From NCBI RefSeq assembly GCF_046630445.1, contig NC_092334.1:189726501-189790500 (forward strand): 64,000 nucleotides of DNA, read 5' to 3'. Below the pieces are notes generated by a model, which worked only from the letters and a program-made list of their open reading frames with translations, was not told where the DNA came from and searched no databases. Origin of the DNA: Rutidosis leptorrhynchoides. Lineage: Eukaryota > Streptophyta > Magnoliopsida > Asterales > Asteraceae. Within the stretch, counting starts at the first letter, position 1. Each line of letters starts with the position of its first letter. This document shows, piece by piece, positions 25,870-38,732 of the stretch. The translations under genes were made by a program, and so were the position numbers.

Positions 25870-26333
25870 ATCCAAGGGACCAATCAGAGTATGACATATG
25901 GCGCGAAAATCACATGAGATTAAAAAAAAATTCGAAAATTTTTTTTTCGAATTTTTTTTTTCAATCACATGTGATTGGATTTCACATGCAGTAAGTCACA
26001 TGTGATTCTGCATGCCAATCACATGTGATTGTAAAACCCAATCACATGTGATTCTGCATGTCAAATTCAATCACATGTGATTGAAGATTAAAAAAAATTT
26101 GAAAAAAAAATTTGAAAAAAAAATTAATTTTTTTTTATCAATCACATATGATTGAATTTGACATTCAGAATCACATGTGATTGAGTTTTACAATCACATG
26201 TGATTGGCTTTAACATGCTAAATTAAAAAAAAAAATTCAAAAAAAAAAAAATTTCGAAAAAAAAAATTGAATTTTTTTTTCAATCACATGTGATTGTCGC
26301 GCCACATGTCGCACTCTGATTGGTCCGTTGGAT
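25870..26333. mobile_element. Foldback MITE with an array of 16-bp palindromes
   Basis: About 465 bp with terminal inverted repeats of roughly 50 bp: the left end (ATCCAAGGGACCAATCAGAG...) and the reverse complement of the right end (ATCCAACGGACCAATCAGAG...) match with few changes through GGCGCG and into ATCACATG. Inside are A/T runs and copies of the palindrome CAATCACATGTGATTG at 25962, 26016, 26068, 26191 and 26281, plus close variants at about 25994, 26039, 26139 and 26168. No coding capacity. The left end abuts B's LTR, so the target duplication cannot be read; B may have landed at or just inside this end. The superfamily is uncertain (Mutator-like is a guess). Confidence 0.7.
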
Positions 26334-27130
26334 TTTAAGTAAATTATTGGATTCAAGGGATTACAACTCTATTATTATTATAAGTATTCACTCGGGGGTG
26401 ATCCTGACACACCACTCTTTGATCCATGTACACCTAATAATAAATAATATTTATAGTGAACATTCTTTTGAGACACAAATGGAACGAATGAAGTAATATT
26501 TAAAATGTTTACCTGATAAACGGTTAATATGGAACATTCGAGCAACATAAAGATGCCGATTAAACCATCCCAATTAGACCAAAAAAAATTACAAGAAAGA
26601 CTAAAGTATACAATTCAAAATGCATAATCTGTATGGCAATTCCACAATACTCTTGTTATTGGTTATCTATCAATTCAAATTAAATACATGTAACAATTTT
26701 TCTTTATCAACAAGTTTTCAAATCGCTTACTTCATTACTCCAACATTTTTGTGTGAAGAAGATCCATTACACATGTTCATTCATATCCATTTACCCAAAT
26801 AGATCCATCAACCAGATTATACAAGTCAACAGATGGGCCATTTAGCCACTTTAAAATTTACAATTTTGTCCTTATTACATGAACGCTAACAACGGCAATT
26901 TGTTGCATGTACCATGATCTTAAATTCATTAATGTCTCTTCCTACATTCTATTTCAAAACATTAATTGTAATAATTTATTATGAAAATGACTATTGACTA
27001 TTAATTGCTGTATTGTTCGAGTTCATTCTCACGCATTCGAATAGATCATGTCATTATAATATATAATGTAAAATAATTATCAACTAATGGTCATGATGGT
27101 ATCATGGTCATGATGGTCGACTTCGGGAAC
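26334..27130. other. AT-rich intergenic stretch
   Basis: About 800 bp. A 60-codon ORF at 26620-26802 has no recognisable features. I see no gene, LTR or repeat that I can support. Confidence 0.5.
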
Positions 27131-27298
27131 AAGTCAGATAATAGAGTTATATTAGGAAGTAAATATTTATTAGCTGTCATTGTATTTATTCCTAATTTAT
27201 GTTTCCTGTAATTTCTGTAATTCTCTGTATATATTAATGAGAATATCAACACCTACAATATTGTGTGGTGAGTTTTCTCAATCTTTATATGGTATCAG
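27131..27298 (+). repeat. Ty1/copia-like LTR remnant and primer site
   Basis: The stretch from about AGTTATATTAGGAAG through TCTGTATATATTAATGAG to TTGTGTGGTGAG has the look of a short copia LTR 3' end. It is followed by TGGTATCAG (27290-27298), the start of an initiator-tRNA-Met primer site whose last bases have decayed. The 5' boundary is uncertain. Copia gag-protease sequence downstream on the same strand supports the reading. Confidence 0.55.
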
Positions 27299-27800
27299 CC
27301 TAATTTTTCTATCCGATCCTCACGATCATTAAAATGCAATCTGCTTCTTCTCTTTTTTTTTTCCCCGATCATTCTTGACATAAGTCCATCAAAGGCAATT
27401 AATCCACTATCGTTTTTTGAAGAATTAATTAAAGTACGATCACCTCACAATCGGTGTTTGAAGAATTAGCATATCTTTACGTCACCTACTTTTAAGATTA
27501 ATTAAAATACTGTGGACTTTAATGTCTAGCAAGAATTAAAAAAAAAAAAAAAAACTCATGTTTGTTTCTACTCTTTTTATCAACCATTCGGTGGTGTTTG
27601 CATATAGAATTTGTTGCAGAATCTTCGAGTGTGCAGATTAATTTTCATATCGACAAATTTACCAACCGAATTTCATTGTTTTCTTTTCTGAAAAGTGTCT
27701 TCATTGTTTTCTTTGTGGAATAGCATTACCGCACACTTTATCCGTATTCATTTTGGCTTGTACCCTAGTCGTCTTCTTCTCAGTCATGTTTTTCTCAATT
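27299..27800. other. Decayed leader/gag region of the copia element
   Basis: About 500 bp between the primer site and the recognisable zinc-knuckle region. It includes a poly-A run near 27537. The gag N-terminal part expected here cannot be recognised; it is deleted or too degraded. Confidence 0.4.
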
Positions 27801-28008
27801 TGTAGAGGTCGTGGTCGACGTGCCCCTCGTTGTCAACTCTACAGAATTAATGGACATTGCGCGTCTTCTTGCCCTAAGTTGCCATCATATGCTTGTCGTG
27901 GCCATGATGAAAATCTGTCACTAGCTTTTCATTCAGGTTTCCATATTACAAATAACACACTCGTTTGATGGGTAGACTCTGGTGCTAAACCTCACATGAC
28001 ACCATCAT
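27801..28008 (+). pseudogene. Ty1/copia gag zinc knuckle and protease start, cut by element C
   Basis: Reads RGRGRRAPRC, then a CCHC-like knuckle with its second Cys changed to Tyr (CQLYRINGHCASSC), then, after a TGA, WVDSGAKPHMTPS, the copia protease active site (D-S-G-A and H-M-T). The frame continues without loss at 59630 once element C and one copy of ATCAT are removed, which proves the two fragments were one gene. Confidence 0.85.
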
Positions 28009-30528
28009 TGTGATGCCCCGTACAAAATCATCGTGTACGAATCATCAACAACAGGATCATTACAAGGTCAAATACTATATGCGGTTTCAAAAGAAGTTTG
28101 CATTCATGAATAAAGGTGATGTCTTAACCAACATCAAATGTCTTACAACAAAAGTATGCTTCAATGAACAGAAGCAATTAGTAATAGTGCGTGACCCAAT
28201 GGTCGTTACAAATCATTGTTTCAAAAGGTAACATAGTTTAAATGCAAATAAAATGTTTCATGCGGTGACAACTCTAACAAGCGCAGCGGGTGTCTACAAA
28301 GCATGACTAGTACAGCGGAAGCAAGCAAACCTTAAGCACCTGAGAAAAACATGCTTAAAAATGTCAACACAAAGGTTGGTGAGCTATAGTTTAAGTATAA
28401 CAGTAATGTAAGGTAGGCCACGAGATTTCAGTGCTTCAACAGCGTTTCAAAACAGTATGAAAAGTATATGTATAACCGTGGGCACTTGGTAACTAACTTA
28501 ACGTTTATCACCCCCTGGAAGTATACTTGGCGAGTGCGTATGTTTACGAAGTATTAAACACCCGTTAAATGCTAGCGCTACTAGCCCGAGTGGGGATGTC
28601 AAACCCTATGGATCCATATCTAAGATTCGTGTTCACCGGTTCAAAGACCGATGACTAAACGTTACCGAGCTAAGGGGAAAGTTTATGCCGTTGTATAACT
28701 CACAAATATATAAAGTTTAAGTACTCGTGCCTAGTATGTAAAACGTAAAATGCGCATGTATTCTTAGTTCCAAAAAATAGTTAAAGTAAAAAGGGATGCT
28801 ATAACTCACAGTGGAAAAGTAGTAGTAAAGTTGACTCGGGAAAAGTAGGCAATTACGTTTGTCCAAAAGGTCCTCAACCTAAGTCAAAAGTTACTAAGTC
28901 AGTAAATCGCCCCAATAGATTTAAATGTATGTAAATTAGGTCTTAAGTATCATCATTATTCATCATCGAACAAAAAGTATAAAGTACGTTTCATTCTAGA
29001 AAAGAGTTTAAAACAAAGGCTGACTTCGATCAGTCGCCACGGCCTCTATACAAACTGAATTGAGGTGGGACCAGTGGCCATGGCTCCGTATATGAGTCCT
29101 TTAGTTGCTATAAAAATTCCAGAACCAAAATCGTCTTCTTTGACCGTGGCGACGGTTTAAGTGCGAGTAGGTCAGAATTTTCAGCACAACGTTAAAAGGA
29201 CATAGTGACGTTCGGAGGGCCATAGATCCTAAACCGTAACTCGGATTAAGACGAGTCTTAAACGAAAAATTATCTACTCGAACAGAGCTAACTGAAAATA
29301 AACTTTACAGTAGCCTAGGTATTCTGATCAGACACGAAAAACATTAGGTTTAGTGTTCCGGTGGGTTCTTGGTGCTCGATGCTCATCACGGTTCTCATCC
29401 TTGATGCATATAGCTTCAAGTGTACAACTCGTTGATGTGTTTGCATCATTTTTACCAAGTTTTGACCATCATAACACAAGTGTAAGTCTAAGATAAGTAG
29501 CATAACTCAATTAAGTGTTGCAAGTAGTTTGATGAACCAAAGTTACATCAAGATCTTAGATCTGACACATACATGAACTCTAAAAGTAATATTGAACTAC
29601 AAACTTGAAAGTAAACTAAATAATCAAGATTTTAAGTTGTAGAACATAGTTCTTGGTTAGATCTTGAAGATCCAAGACCCAAAAGTCTAGATCTAAAGTT
29701 ACTAAGTTAAATCCTAAGTCATAACACTTGAATCTTTACTTTAATGAAACCATAAGTTATGAAACTTAGATTCTCATCTTGTAAAGTGTATGTAAGCTCA
29801 TAAGCCCTTGTTTACAACAAAATTAGAAGACCATAAGCTATAGAAACTTAGATCCAACACAAGTATATGAAGTTATAGCTAGAAAGTTATACTTCCATGT
29901 TCTTGAACTTATAAAGTTAACTTTTAGTTTCAAGAAATATGAGATCAAGATTAACTAGTAATACTTGACCAAATTAACAACATTTCAACTTTAAAGTACA
30001 TAAAATGAAGAAATAAGTTAAATCTACAAGTAACAAGTTCATGGTTGTTCATACTTTAAAGATTCAAGCCAAGGCTTTGATCTTTAAGAAAGTAAACTTT
30101 AAGTTTACAAACATGGATACAAGTAATGATTTTACAACTCATGAACTTTCTTTCTTTAAAACATTAAGTGTAGAACCATAACTAGAAAGTTTAGGTTCTT
30201 GTATGTTCTTGTATGAACAAGATGATATGAAGAACAACCTAGAGAGTTTGATTCTTAATAACTAGTAAGTAAACAACAACATCAAAGATCAATTAACAAA
30301 GCAAGCAAATGATGATGCTATGTTTGTTTAGGCTACGGTTTTAAGACAAGAAAAAGAAGAGAAAAGTCTTGAAAGAAACTCACAATTTGAGAGAAAAGTT
30401 GAGAGGAAATGAGAGCAAGTAAATTGTGTGTGTGTTTGAAATGAGGTTTACACAAGTGAATAAGTAACAAAAAGGAAAATGAAACCACCCTATTACCCAC
30501 CTAAAGTGGACTGCTCAAGGGTGCCCAA
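28009..30528 (-). repeat. 3' LTR of element C, first part
   Basis: Opens TGTGATGCCCCG and matches the 5' LTR from 56599. It stops at the target duplication CCCAA (30524-30528) where D inserted, and resumes at 41930. The TATA position seen in the other LTR (59040-59031) has changed here (GTGTAAACC near 30450). Confidence 0.92.
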
Positions 30529-33500
30529 TGAAATGTCCCGTTCTTATTGATTAAAAACGTTCCATATTAATTGATTTCGTTGCGAGGTTTTGACCTCTAT
30601 ATGAGACGTTTTTCAAAGACTGCATTCATTTTAAAACAAACCATAACCTTTATTTCATCAATAAAGGTTTAAAAAGCTTTACGTAGATTATCAAATTATG
30701 ATAATCTAAAATATCCTGTTTACACACGACCATTACATAATGGTTTACAATACAAATATGTTACAACAAAATAAGTTTCTTGAATGCAGTTTTTACACAA
30801 TATCATACAAGCATGGACTCCAAATCTCGTCCTTATTTAAGTATGCGACAGCGGAAGCTCTTAATAATCATCTGAGAATAAACATGCTTAAAACGTCAAC
30901 AAAAATGTTGGTGAGTTATAGGTTTAACCTATATATATCAAATCATAATAATAGACCACAAGATTTCATATTTCAATACACATCCCATACATAGAGATAA
31001 AAATCATTCATATGGTGAACACCTGGTAACCGACATTAACAAGATGCAGATATAAGAATATCCCCATCATTCCGGGACACCCTTCGGATATGATATAAAT
31101 TTCGAAGTACTAAAGCATCCGGTTCTTTGGATGGGGTTTGTTAGGCCCAATAGATCTATCTTTAGGATTCGCGTCAATTAGGGTGTCTGTTCCCTAATTT
31201 TTAGATTACCAGACTTAATAAAAAGGGGCATATTCGATTTCGATAATTCAACCATAGAATGTAGTTTCACATACTTGTGTCTATTTTGTAAATCATTTAT
31301 AAAACCTGCATGTATTCTCATCCCAAAAATATTAGATTTTAAAAGTGGGACTATAACTCACTTTCACTGATTTTTACTTCGTCGGGAAGTAAGACTTGGC
31401 CACTGGTTGATTCACGAACCTATAACAATATATACATATATATCAAAGTATGTTCAAAATATATTTACAACACTTTTAATATATTTTGATGTTTTAAGTT
31501 TATTAAGGCAGCTGTCCTCGTTAGTAACCTACAACTAGTTGTCCACAGTTAGATGTACAGAAATAAATCGATAAATATTATCTTGAATCAATCCACGACC
31601 CATTGTATACGTATCTCAGTATTGATCACAACTCAAACTATATATATTTTGGAATCAACCTCAACCCTGTATAGCTAACTCCAACATTCACATATAGAGT
31701 GTCTATGGTTGTTCCGAAATATATATAGATGTGTCGACATGATAGGTCGAAACATTGTATACGTGTCTATGGTATCTCAAGATTACATAATATACAATAC
31801 GAGTTGATTAAGTTATGGTTGGAATAGATTTGTTACCAATTTTCACGTAGCTAAAATGAGAAAAATTATCCAATCTTGTTTTACCCATAACTTCTTCATT
31901 TTAAATCCGTTTTGAGTGAATCAAATTGCTATGGTTTCATATTGAACTCTATTTTATGAATCTAAACAGAAAAAGTATAGGTTTATAGTCGGAAAAATAA
32001 GTTACAAGTCGTTTTTGTAAAGGTAGTCATTTCAGTCGAAAGAACGACGTCTAGATGACCATTTTAGAAAACATACTTCCACTTTGAGTTTAACCATAAT
32101 TTTTGGATATAGTTTCATGTTCATAATAAAAATCATTTTCTCAGAATAACAACTTTTAAATCAAAGTTTATCATAGTTTTTAATTAACTAACCCAAAACA
32201 GCCCGCGGTGTTACTACGACGGCGTAAATCCGATTTTACGGTGTTTTTCGTGTTTCCAGGTTTTAAATCATTAAGTTAGCATATCATATAGATACAGAAC
32301 ATGTGTTTAGTTGATTTTAAAAGTCAAGTTAGAAGGATTAACTTTTGTTTGCGAACAAGTTTAGAATTAACTAAACTATGTTCTAGTGATTACAAGTTTA
32401 AACCTTCGAATAAGATAGCTTTATATGTATGAATCGAATGATGTTATGAACATCATTACTACCTTAATTTCCTTGGATAAACCTACTGAAAAAGAGAAAA
32501 ATGGATCTAGCTTCAATGGATCCTTGGATGGCTCGAAGTTCTTGAAGCAGAATCATGACACGAAAACAAGTTCAAGTAAGATCATCACTTGAAATAAGAT
32601 TGTTATAGTTATAGAAATTGAACCAAAGTTTGAATATGATTATTACCTTGTATTAGAATGATAACCTACTGTAAGAAACAAAGATTTCTTGAGGTTGGAT
32701 GATCACCTTACAAGATTGGAAGTGAGCTAGCAAACTTGAAAGTATTCTTGATTTTATGAAACTAGAACTTTTGGAATTTATGAAGAACACTTAGAACTTG
32801 AAGATAGAACTTGAGAGAGATCAATTAGATGAAGAAAATTGAAGAATGAAAGTGTTTGTAGGTGTTTTTGGTCGTTGGTGTATGGATTAGATATAAAGGA
32901 TATGTAATTTTGTTTTCATGTAAATAAGTCATGAATGATTACTCATATTTTTGTAATTTTATGAGATATTTCATGCTAGTTGCCAAATGATGGTTCCCAC
33001 ATGTGTTAGGTGACTCACATGGGCTGCTAAGAGCTGATCATTGGAGTGTATATACCAATAGTACATACATCTAAAAGCTGTGTATTGTACGAGTACGAAT
33101 ACGGGTGCATACGAGTAGAATTGTTGATGAAACTGAACGAGGATGTAATTGTAAGCATTTTTGTTAAGTAGAAGCATTTTGATAAGTGTATTGAAGTCTT
33201 TCAAAAGTGTATAAATACATATTAAAACACTACATGTATATACATTTTAACTGAGTCGTTAAGTCATCGTTAGTCGTTACATGTAAGTGTTGTTTTGAAA
33301 CCTTTAGGTTAACGATCTTGTTAAATGTTGTTAACCCAATGTTTATAATATCAAATGAGATTTTAAATTATTATATTATCATGATATTATCATGTATGAA
33401 TATCTCTTAATATGATATATATACATTAAATGTCTTTACAACGATAATCGTTACATATATGTCTCGTTTAAAAATCATTAAGTTAGTAGTCTTGTTTTTA

Positions 33501-33788
33501 CATATGTAGTTCATTGTTAATATACTTTATGATATGTTTTCTTATCATAGTATCATGTTAACTATATATATATATATATATATCCATATATATGTCATCA
33601 TATAGTTTTTACAAGTTTTAACGTTCGTGAATCACCGATCAACTTGGGTGGTCAATTGTCTATATGAAACATATTTCAATTAATCAAGTCTTAACAAGTT
33701 TGATTGCTTAACATGTTGGAAACATTTAATCATGTAAATATCAATCTCAATTAATATATATAAACATGGAAAAGTTCGGGTCACTACA
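30529..33788 (-). repeat. 3' LTR of element D
   Basis: 3260 bp, full length; on the minus strand it runs from TGTAGTGACCCG to GGGACATTTCA. A TATA-like box lies near 32886-32895, with a C/T-rich leader beyond it. The (TA)n run near 33560-33582 is longer than in the 5' LTR. Its closing part (GCGAGGTTTTGACCTCTATA) is shared with the LTR of E, showing common ancestry. Confidence 0.93.
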
Positions 33789-33826
33789 GTACCTACCCGT
33801 TAAATAAATTTCGTCCCGAAATTTTA
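33789..33826 (-). other. Polypurine tract and terminal inverted repeat of D
   Basis: AAATTTCGGGACGAAATTT at 33806-33824 overlaps the gag-pol stop (33824-33826). The 17 nt to the LTR include AACGGGTAGGTAC, the likely polypurine primer. A second copy of this sequence is found inside the element at 38524-38545. Confidence 0.75.
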
Positions 33827-36800
33827 AGCTGTTGAAGGTGTTGACGAATCTTCTGGAAATAGATGCGGGTATTTCTTCTTCATCTGATCTTCACGCTCCC
33901 AGGTGAACTCGGGTCCTCTACGAGCATTCCATCGAACCTTAACAATTGGTATCTTGTTTTGCTTAAGTCTTTTAACCTCACGATCCATTATTTCGATGGG
34001 TTCTTCGATGAATTGAAGTTTTTCGTTGATTTAGATTTCATCTAATGGAATAGTGAGATCTTCTTTAGCAAAACATTTCTTCAAATTCGAGACGTGGAAA
34101 GTGTTATGTACAGCCGCGAGTTGTTGAGGTAACTCAAGTCGGTAAGCTACTGGTCCGACACGATCAATAATCTTGAATGGTCCAATATACCTTGGATTTA
34201 ATTTCCCTCGTTTACCAAATCGAACAACGCCTTTCCAAGGTGCAACTTTAAGCATGACCATCTCTCCAATTTCAAATTCTATATCTTTTCTTTTAATGTC
34301 AGCGTAGCTCTTTTGTCGACTTTGGGCGGTTTTCAACCGTTGTTGAATTTGGATGATCTTCTCGGTAGTTTCTTGTATAATCTCCGGACCCGTAATCTGT
34401 CTATCCCCCACTTCACTCCAACAAATCGGAGACCTGCACTTTCTACCATAAAGTGCTTCAAACGGCGCCATCTCAATGCTTGAATGGTAGCTGTTGTTGT
34501 AGGAAAATTCTGCTAACGGTAGATGTCGATCCCAACTGTTTCCGAAATCAATAACACATGCTCGTAGCATGTCTTCAAGCGTTTGTATCGTCCTTTCGCT
34601 CTGCCCATCAGTTTGTGGATGATAGGCAGTACTCATGTCTAGACGAGTTCCTAATGCTTGCTGTAATGTCTGCCAGAATCTTGAAATAAATCTACCATCC
34701 CTATCAGAGATAATAGAGATTGGTATTCCATGTCTGGAGACGACTTCCTTCAAATACAGTCGTGCTAACTTCTCCATCTTGTCATCTTCTCTTATTGGCA
34801 GGAAGTGTGCTGATTTGGTGAGACGATCAACTATTACCCAAATAGTATCAAAACCACTTGCAGTCCTTGGCAATTTAGTGATGAAATCCATGGTAATGTT
34901 TTCCCATTTCCATTCCGGGATTTCGGGTTGTTGAAGTAGACCTGATGGTTTCTGATGCTCAGCTTTGACCTTAGAACACGTCAAACATTCTCCTACATAT
35001 TTAGCAACATCGGCTTTCATACCCGGCCACCAAAAATGTTTCTTGAGATCCTTGTACATCTTCCCCGTTCCAGGATGTATTGAGTATCTGGTTTTATGAG
35101 CTTCTCTAAGTACCATTTCTCTCATATCTCCAAATTTTGGTACCCAAATCCTTTCAGCCCTATATCGGGTTCCGTCTTCCCGAATATTAAGATGCTTCTC
35201 CGATCCTTTGGGTATTTCATCCTTTAAATTTCCCTCTTTTAAAACTCCTTGTTGCGCCTCCTTTATTTGAGTAGTAAGGTTATTATGAATCATTATATTC
35301 ATAGATTTTACTCGAATGGGTTCTCTGTCCTTCCTGCTCAAGGCATCGGCTACCACATTTGCCTTCCCCGGGTGGTAACGAATCTCAAAGTCGTAATCAT
35401 TCAACAATTCAATCCACCTACGCTGCCTCATATTCAGTTGTTTCTGATTAAATATGTGTTGAAGACTTTTGTGGTCGGTATATATAATACTTTTGACCCC
35501 ATATAAGTAGTGCCTCCAAGTCTTTAATGCAAAAACAACCGCACCTAATTCCAAATCATGCGTCGTATAATTTTGCTCGTGAATCTTCAATTGTCTAGAC
35601 GCATAAGCAATCACCTTCGTTCGTTGCATTAATACACAACCGAGACCTTGCTTTGATGCGTCACAATAAATCACAAAATCATCATTCCCTTCAGGCAATG
35701 ACAATATAGGTGTCGTAGTTAGCTTTTTCTTCAATAACTGAAACGCTTTCTCTTGTTCATCCTTCCATTCAAATTTCTTCCCTTTATGCGTTAATGCAGT
35801 CAAGGGTTTTGCTATTCTGGAAAAGTCTTGGATGAACCTTCTGTAGTAACCAGCTAGTCCTAAAAACTGGCGTATGTGTTTCGGAGTTTTCGGGGTTTCC
35901 CACTTTTCAACAGTTTCTATCTTTGCTGGATCCACTTTAATACCTTCTTTGTTCACTATGTGACCGAGGAATTGAACTTCTTCCAACCAAAATGCACACT
36001 TTGAAAACTTAGCGTACAATTCTTCCTTCCTCAATACTTCTAACACCTTTCTCAAATGTTCACCGTGTTCTTGGTCATTCTTTGAGTAAATAAGTATGTC
36101 ATCAATGAAAATAATGACAAACTTGTCAAGGTATGGTCCACACACTCGGTTCATAAGGTCCATGAACACAGCTGGTGCATTAGTTAAACCAAACGGCATG
36201 ACCATAAACTCGTAATGACCGTAACGTGTTCTGAAAGCAGTCTTTGGAATATCATCTTCTTTCACCCGCATTTGATGATACCCGGAACGTAAGTCAATCT
36301 TTGAATAAACAGACGAGCCTTGTAGTTGATCAAATAAGTCGTCGATTCTCGGTAGTGGGTAGCGGTTCTTGATGGTAAGTTTGTTCAACTCTCGGTAGTC
36401 GATACACAACCTGAATGTACCATCTTTCTTCTTGACAAACAAAACAGGAGCTCCCCACGGTGATGTGCTTGGTCGAATGAAACCACGCTCTAAAAGTTCT
36501 TGTAATTGGCTTTGTAGTTCTTTCATCTCGCTGGGTGCGAGTCTGAAAGGAGCACGAGCTATTGGTGCAGCTCCTGGTACAAGATCTATTTGAAATTCAA
36601 CGGATCGATGTGGGGGTAATCCCGGTAATTCTTTCGGAAATACATCAGGAAATTCTTTTGCGACGGGAACATCATTGATGCTCTTTTCTTCAGTTTGTAC
36701 TTTCTCGACGTGTGCTAGAACAGCATAGCAACCTTTTCTTATTAGTTTTTGTGCCTTCAAATTACTAATAAGATGTAGCTTCGTGTTGCCCTTTTCTCCG

Positions 36801-38392
36801 TACACCATTAAGGGTTTTCCTTTTTCTCGTATAATGCGAATTGCATTTTTGTAACAAACGATCTCCGCTTTCACTTCTTTCAACCAGTCCATACCAATTA
36901 TCACATCAAAACTCCCTAACTCTACTGGTATCAAATCAATCTTAAATGTTTCGCTAACCAGTTTAATTTCTCGATTCCGACATAAATTATCTGCTGAAAT
37001 TAATTTACCATTTGCTAATTCGAGTAAAAATTTACTATCCAAAGGCGTCAATGGACAACTTAATTTAGCACAAAAATCTCTACTCATATAGCTTCTATCC
37101 ACACCCGAATCAAATAAAACGTAAGCAGATTTATTGTCAATAAGAAACGTACCCGTAACAAGCTCCGGGTCTTCCTGTGCCTCTGCCGCATTAATATTGA
37201 AAACTCTTCCGCGGCCTTGTCCATTCGTGTTCTCCTGGTTCGGGCAATTTCTAATAATGTGGCCCGGTTTTCCACATTTATAACAAACTACATTTGCATA
37301 ACTTGCTCCGACACTACTTGCTCCGCCATTACTCGTTCCTACACCATTTGTTCCTTTCGTTCTATTAACCACTGGTCCGTAAACCTCACACTTCGCCACG
37401 CTATGACCATTTCTTTTACACTTGTTGCAAAATTTGGTGCAGAACCCCGAGTGATTCTTTTCACACCTTTGGCATAGCTGCTTCTGATTGTTGTTGTTGT
37501 TGCGGTTATTATTGTTGTTGGGATGATTGTTGTAGTTGTTGTTGTTGTTGTTGTTGTTGGGCCGTTTGTTGTAGTTGCGATTGATGTTGCGATTGTTGGG
37601 ATAATTGTTGCGATTATTGTTGTAATTACTGTTGTTGTTGTATTGGTGATTCTTATCACCGTTTTCCTCCCACTTTCTTTTGACTTGCTTCACATTGGCC
37701 TCTTCAGCAGTCTGTTCTTTAATTCTTTCTTCAATCTGGTTCACTAGTTTGTGAGCCATTCTACATGCCTGTTGTATGGAGGCGGGCTCGTGTGAACTTA
37801 TATCTTCTTGGATTCTTTCCGGTAATCCTTTCACAAACGCGTCGATCTTCACTTCCTCATCTTCGAATGCTCCCGGACACAATAGGCACAATTCTGTGAA
37901 TCGTCTTTCGTACGTGGTAATATCAAATCCTTGGGTTCGTAACCCTCTAAGTTCTGTCTTGAGCTTATTGACCTCGGTTCTGGGACGGTACTTCTCGTTC
38001 ATCAAGTGCTTGAATGCTGACCACGGTAGTGCGTACGCATCGTCTTGTCCCACTTGCTCTAGATAGGTATTCCACCATGTTAACGCAGAACCTGTGAAGG
38101 TATGCGTAGCGTACTTCACTTTGTCCTCTTCAGTACACTTACTTATGGCAAACACCGATTCGACCTTCTCGGTCCACCGTTTCAATCCGATCGGTCCTTC
38201 GGTTCCATCAAATTCCAAAGGTTTGCAGGCAGTGAATTCTTTGTAGGTGCATCCTACACGATTTCCTGTACTGCTAGATCCAAGGTTATTGTTGGTATGT
38301 AGCGCAGCCTGTACTGCGGCTATGTTTGAAGCAAGAAAGGCACGAAATTCCTCTTGGCTCATATTCAAGGTGTGTCGAGTAGTCGGTGCCAT
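33824..38392 (-). pseudogene. Gag-pol polyprotein of element D, nearly intact, one premature stop
   Basis: 1523 codons from ATG 38392 ([10 protein letters not shown]) to TAA 33826-33824. Gag core ([16 protein letters not shown]...), an Asn-rich linker of about 60 residues from an AAC-type repeat (about 37480-37645), zinc knuckles ([28 protein letters not shown], both intact), protease (residue about 424), reverse transcriptase with FIDDIL (about 760), RNase H, integrase ([16 protein letters not shown]), chromodomain (about 1460-1515). Damage is one TAA at 34031-34033 just before the chromodomain, which would yield a polyprotein lacking it. The protease triad reads DSGV instead of DSGA or DTGA, which may also matter. 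Confidence 0.93.
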
Positions 38393-38732
38393 TTCCTTCA
38401 AAATAGTCAAATGAACAAGTTAATCATACAGAATATTAAGAGTAGTCAATAGTATTTCGTAGCATAATATGAACTCATTTATAAAAGCTTTTTCTTCATA
38501 TTAGCGTTTTATAAGTTTAAATTCGGGTAGTACCTACCCGTTAAGTTCATACTTAGTAGCTAATATACAATTCAACTACTACAATTCTATATGAAAAACT
38601 GATTATAATAATATTTCGCGTTCAAACTTTTACACAATATTTTACAAACTTACAATACCGCTTATTTTACATATAGCATGAAATATAGCACACAATAAAT
38701 TTGATACAAGATGGTTGTGAAGATAATTCTAG
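38393..38732. other. Spacer between the F-box ORF and gag in D
   Basis: 340 bp without an ORF. It contains the inverted repeat CGGGTAGTACCTACCCG at 38524-38540 followed by TTAA, which on the minus strand repeats the sequence of the terminal polypurine tract (TTAACGGGTAGGTACT). Confidence 0.6.

Noticed and set aside
25962..26296. Regularly repeated 16-bp motif considered as a CRISPR array
   Set aside because: Plant DNA; the repeats are palindromes with irregular A/T spacers inside terminal inverted repeats, so this is a MITE.
37523..37747. Val/Ile-rich 74-codon ORF
   Set aside because: Reverse strand of the Asn-rich AAC repeat in the D gag.
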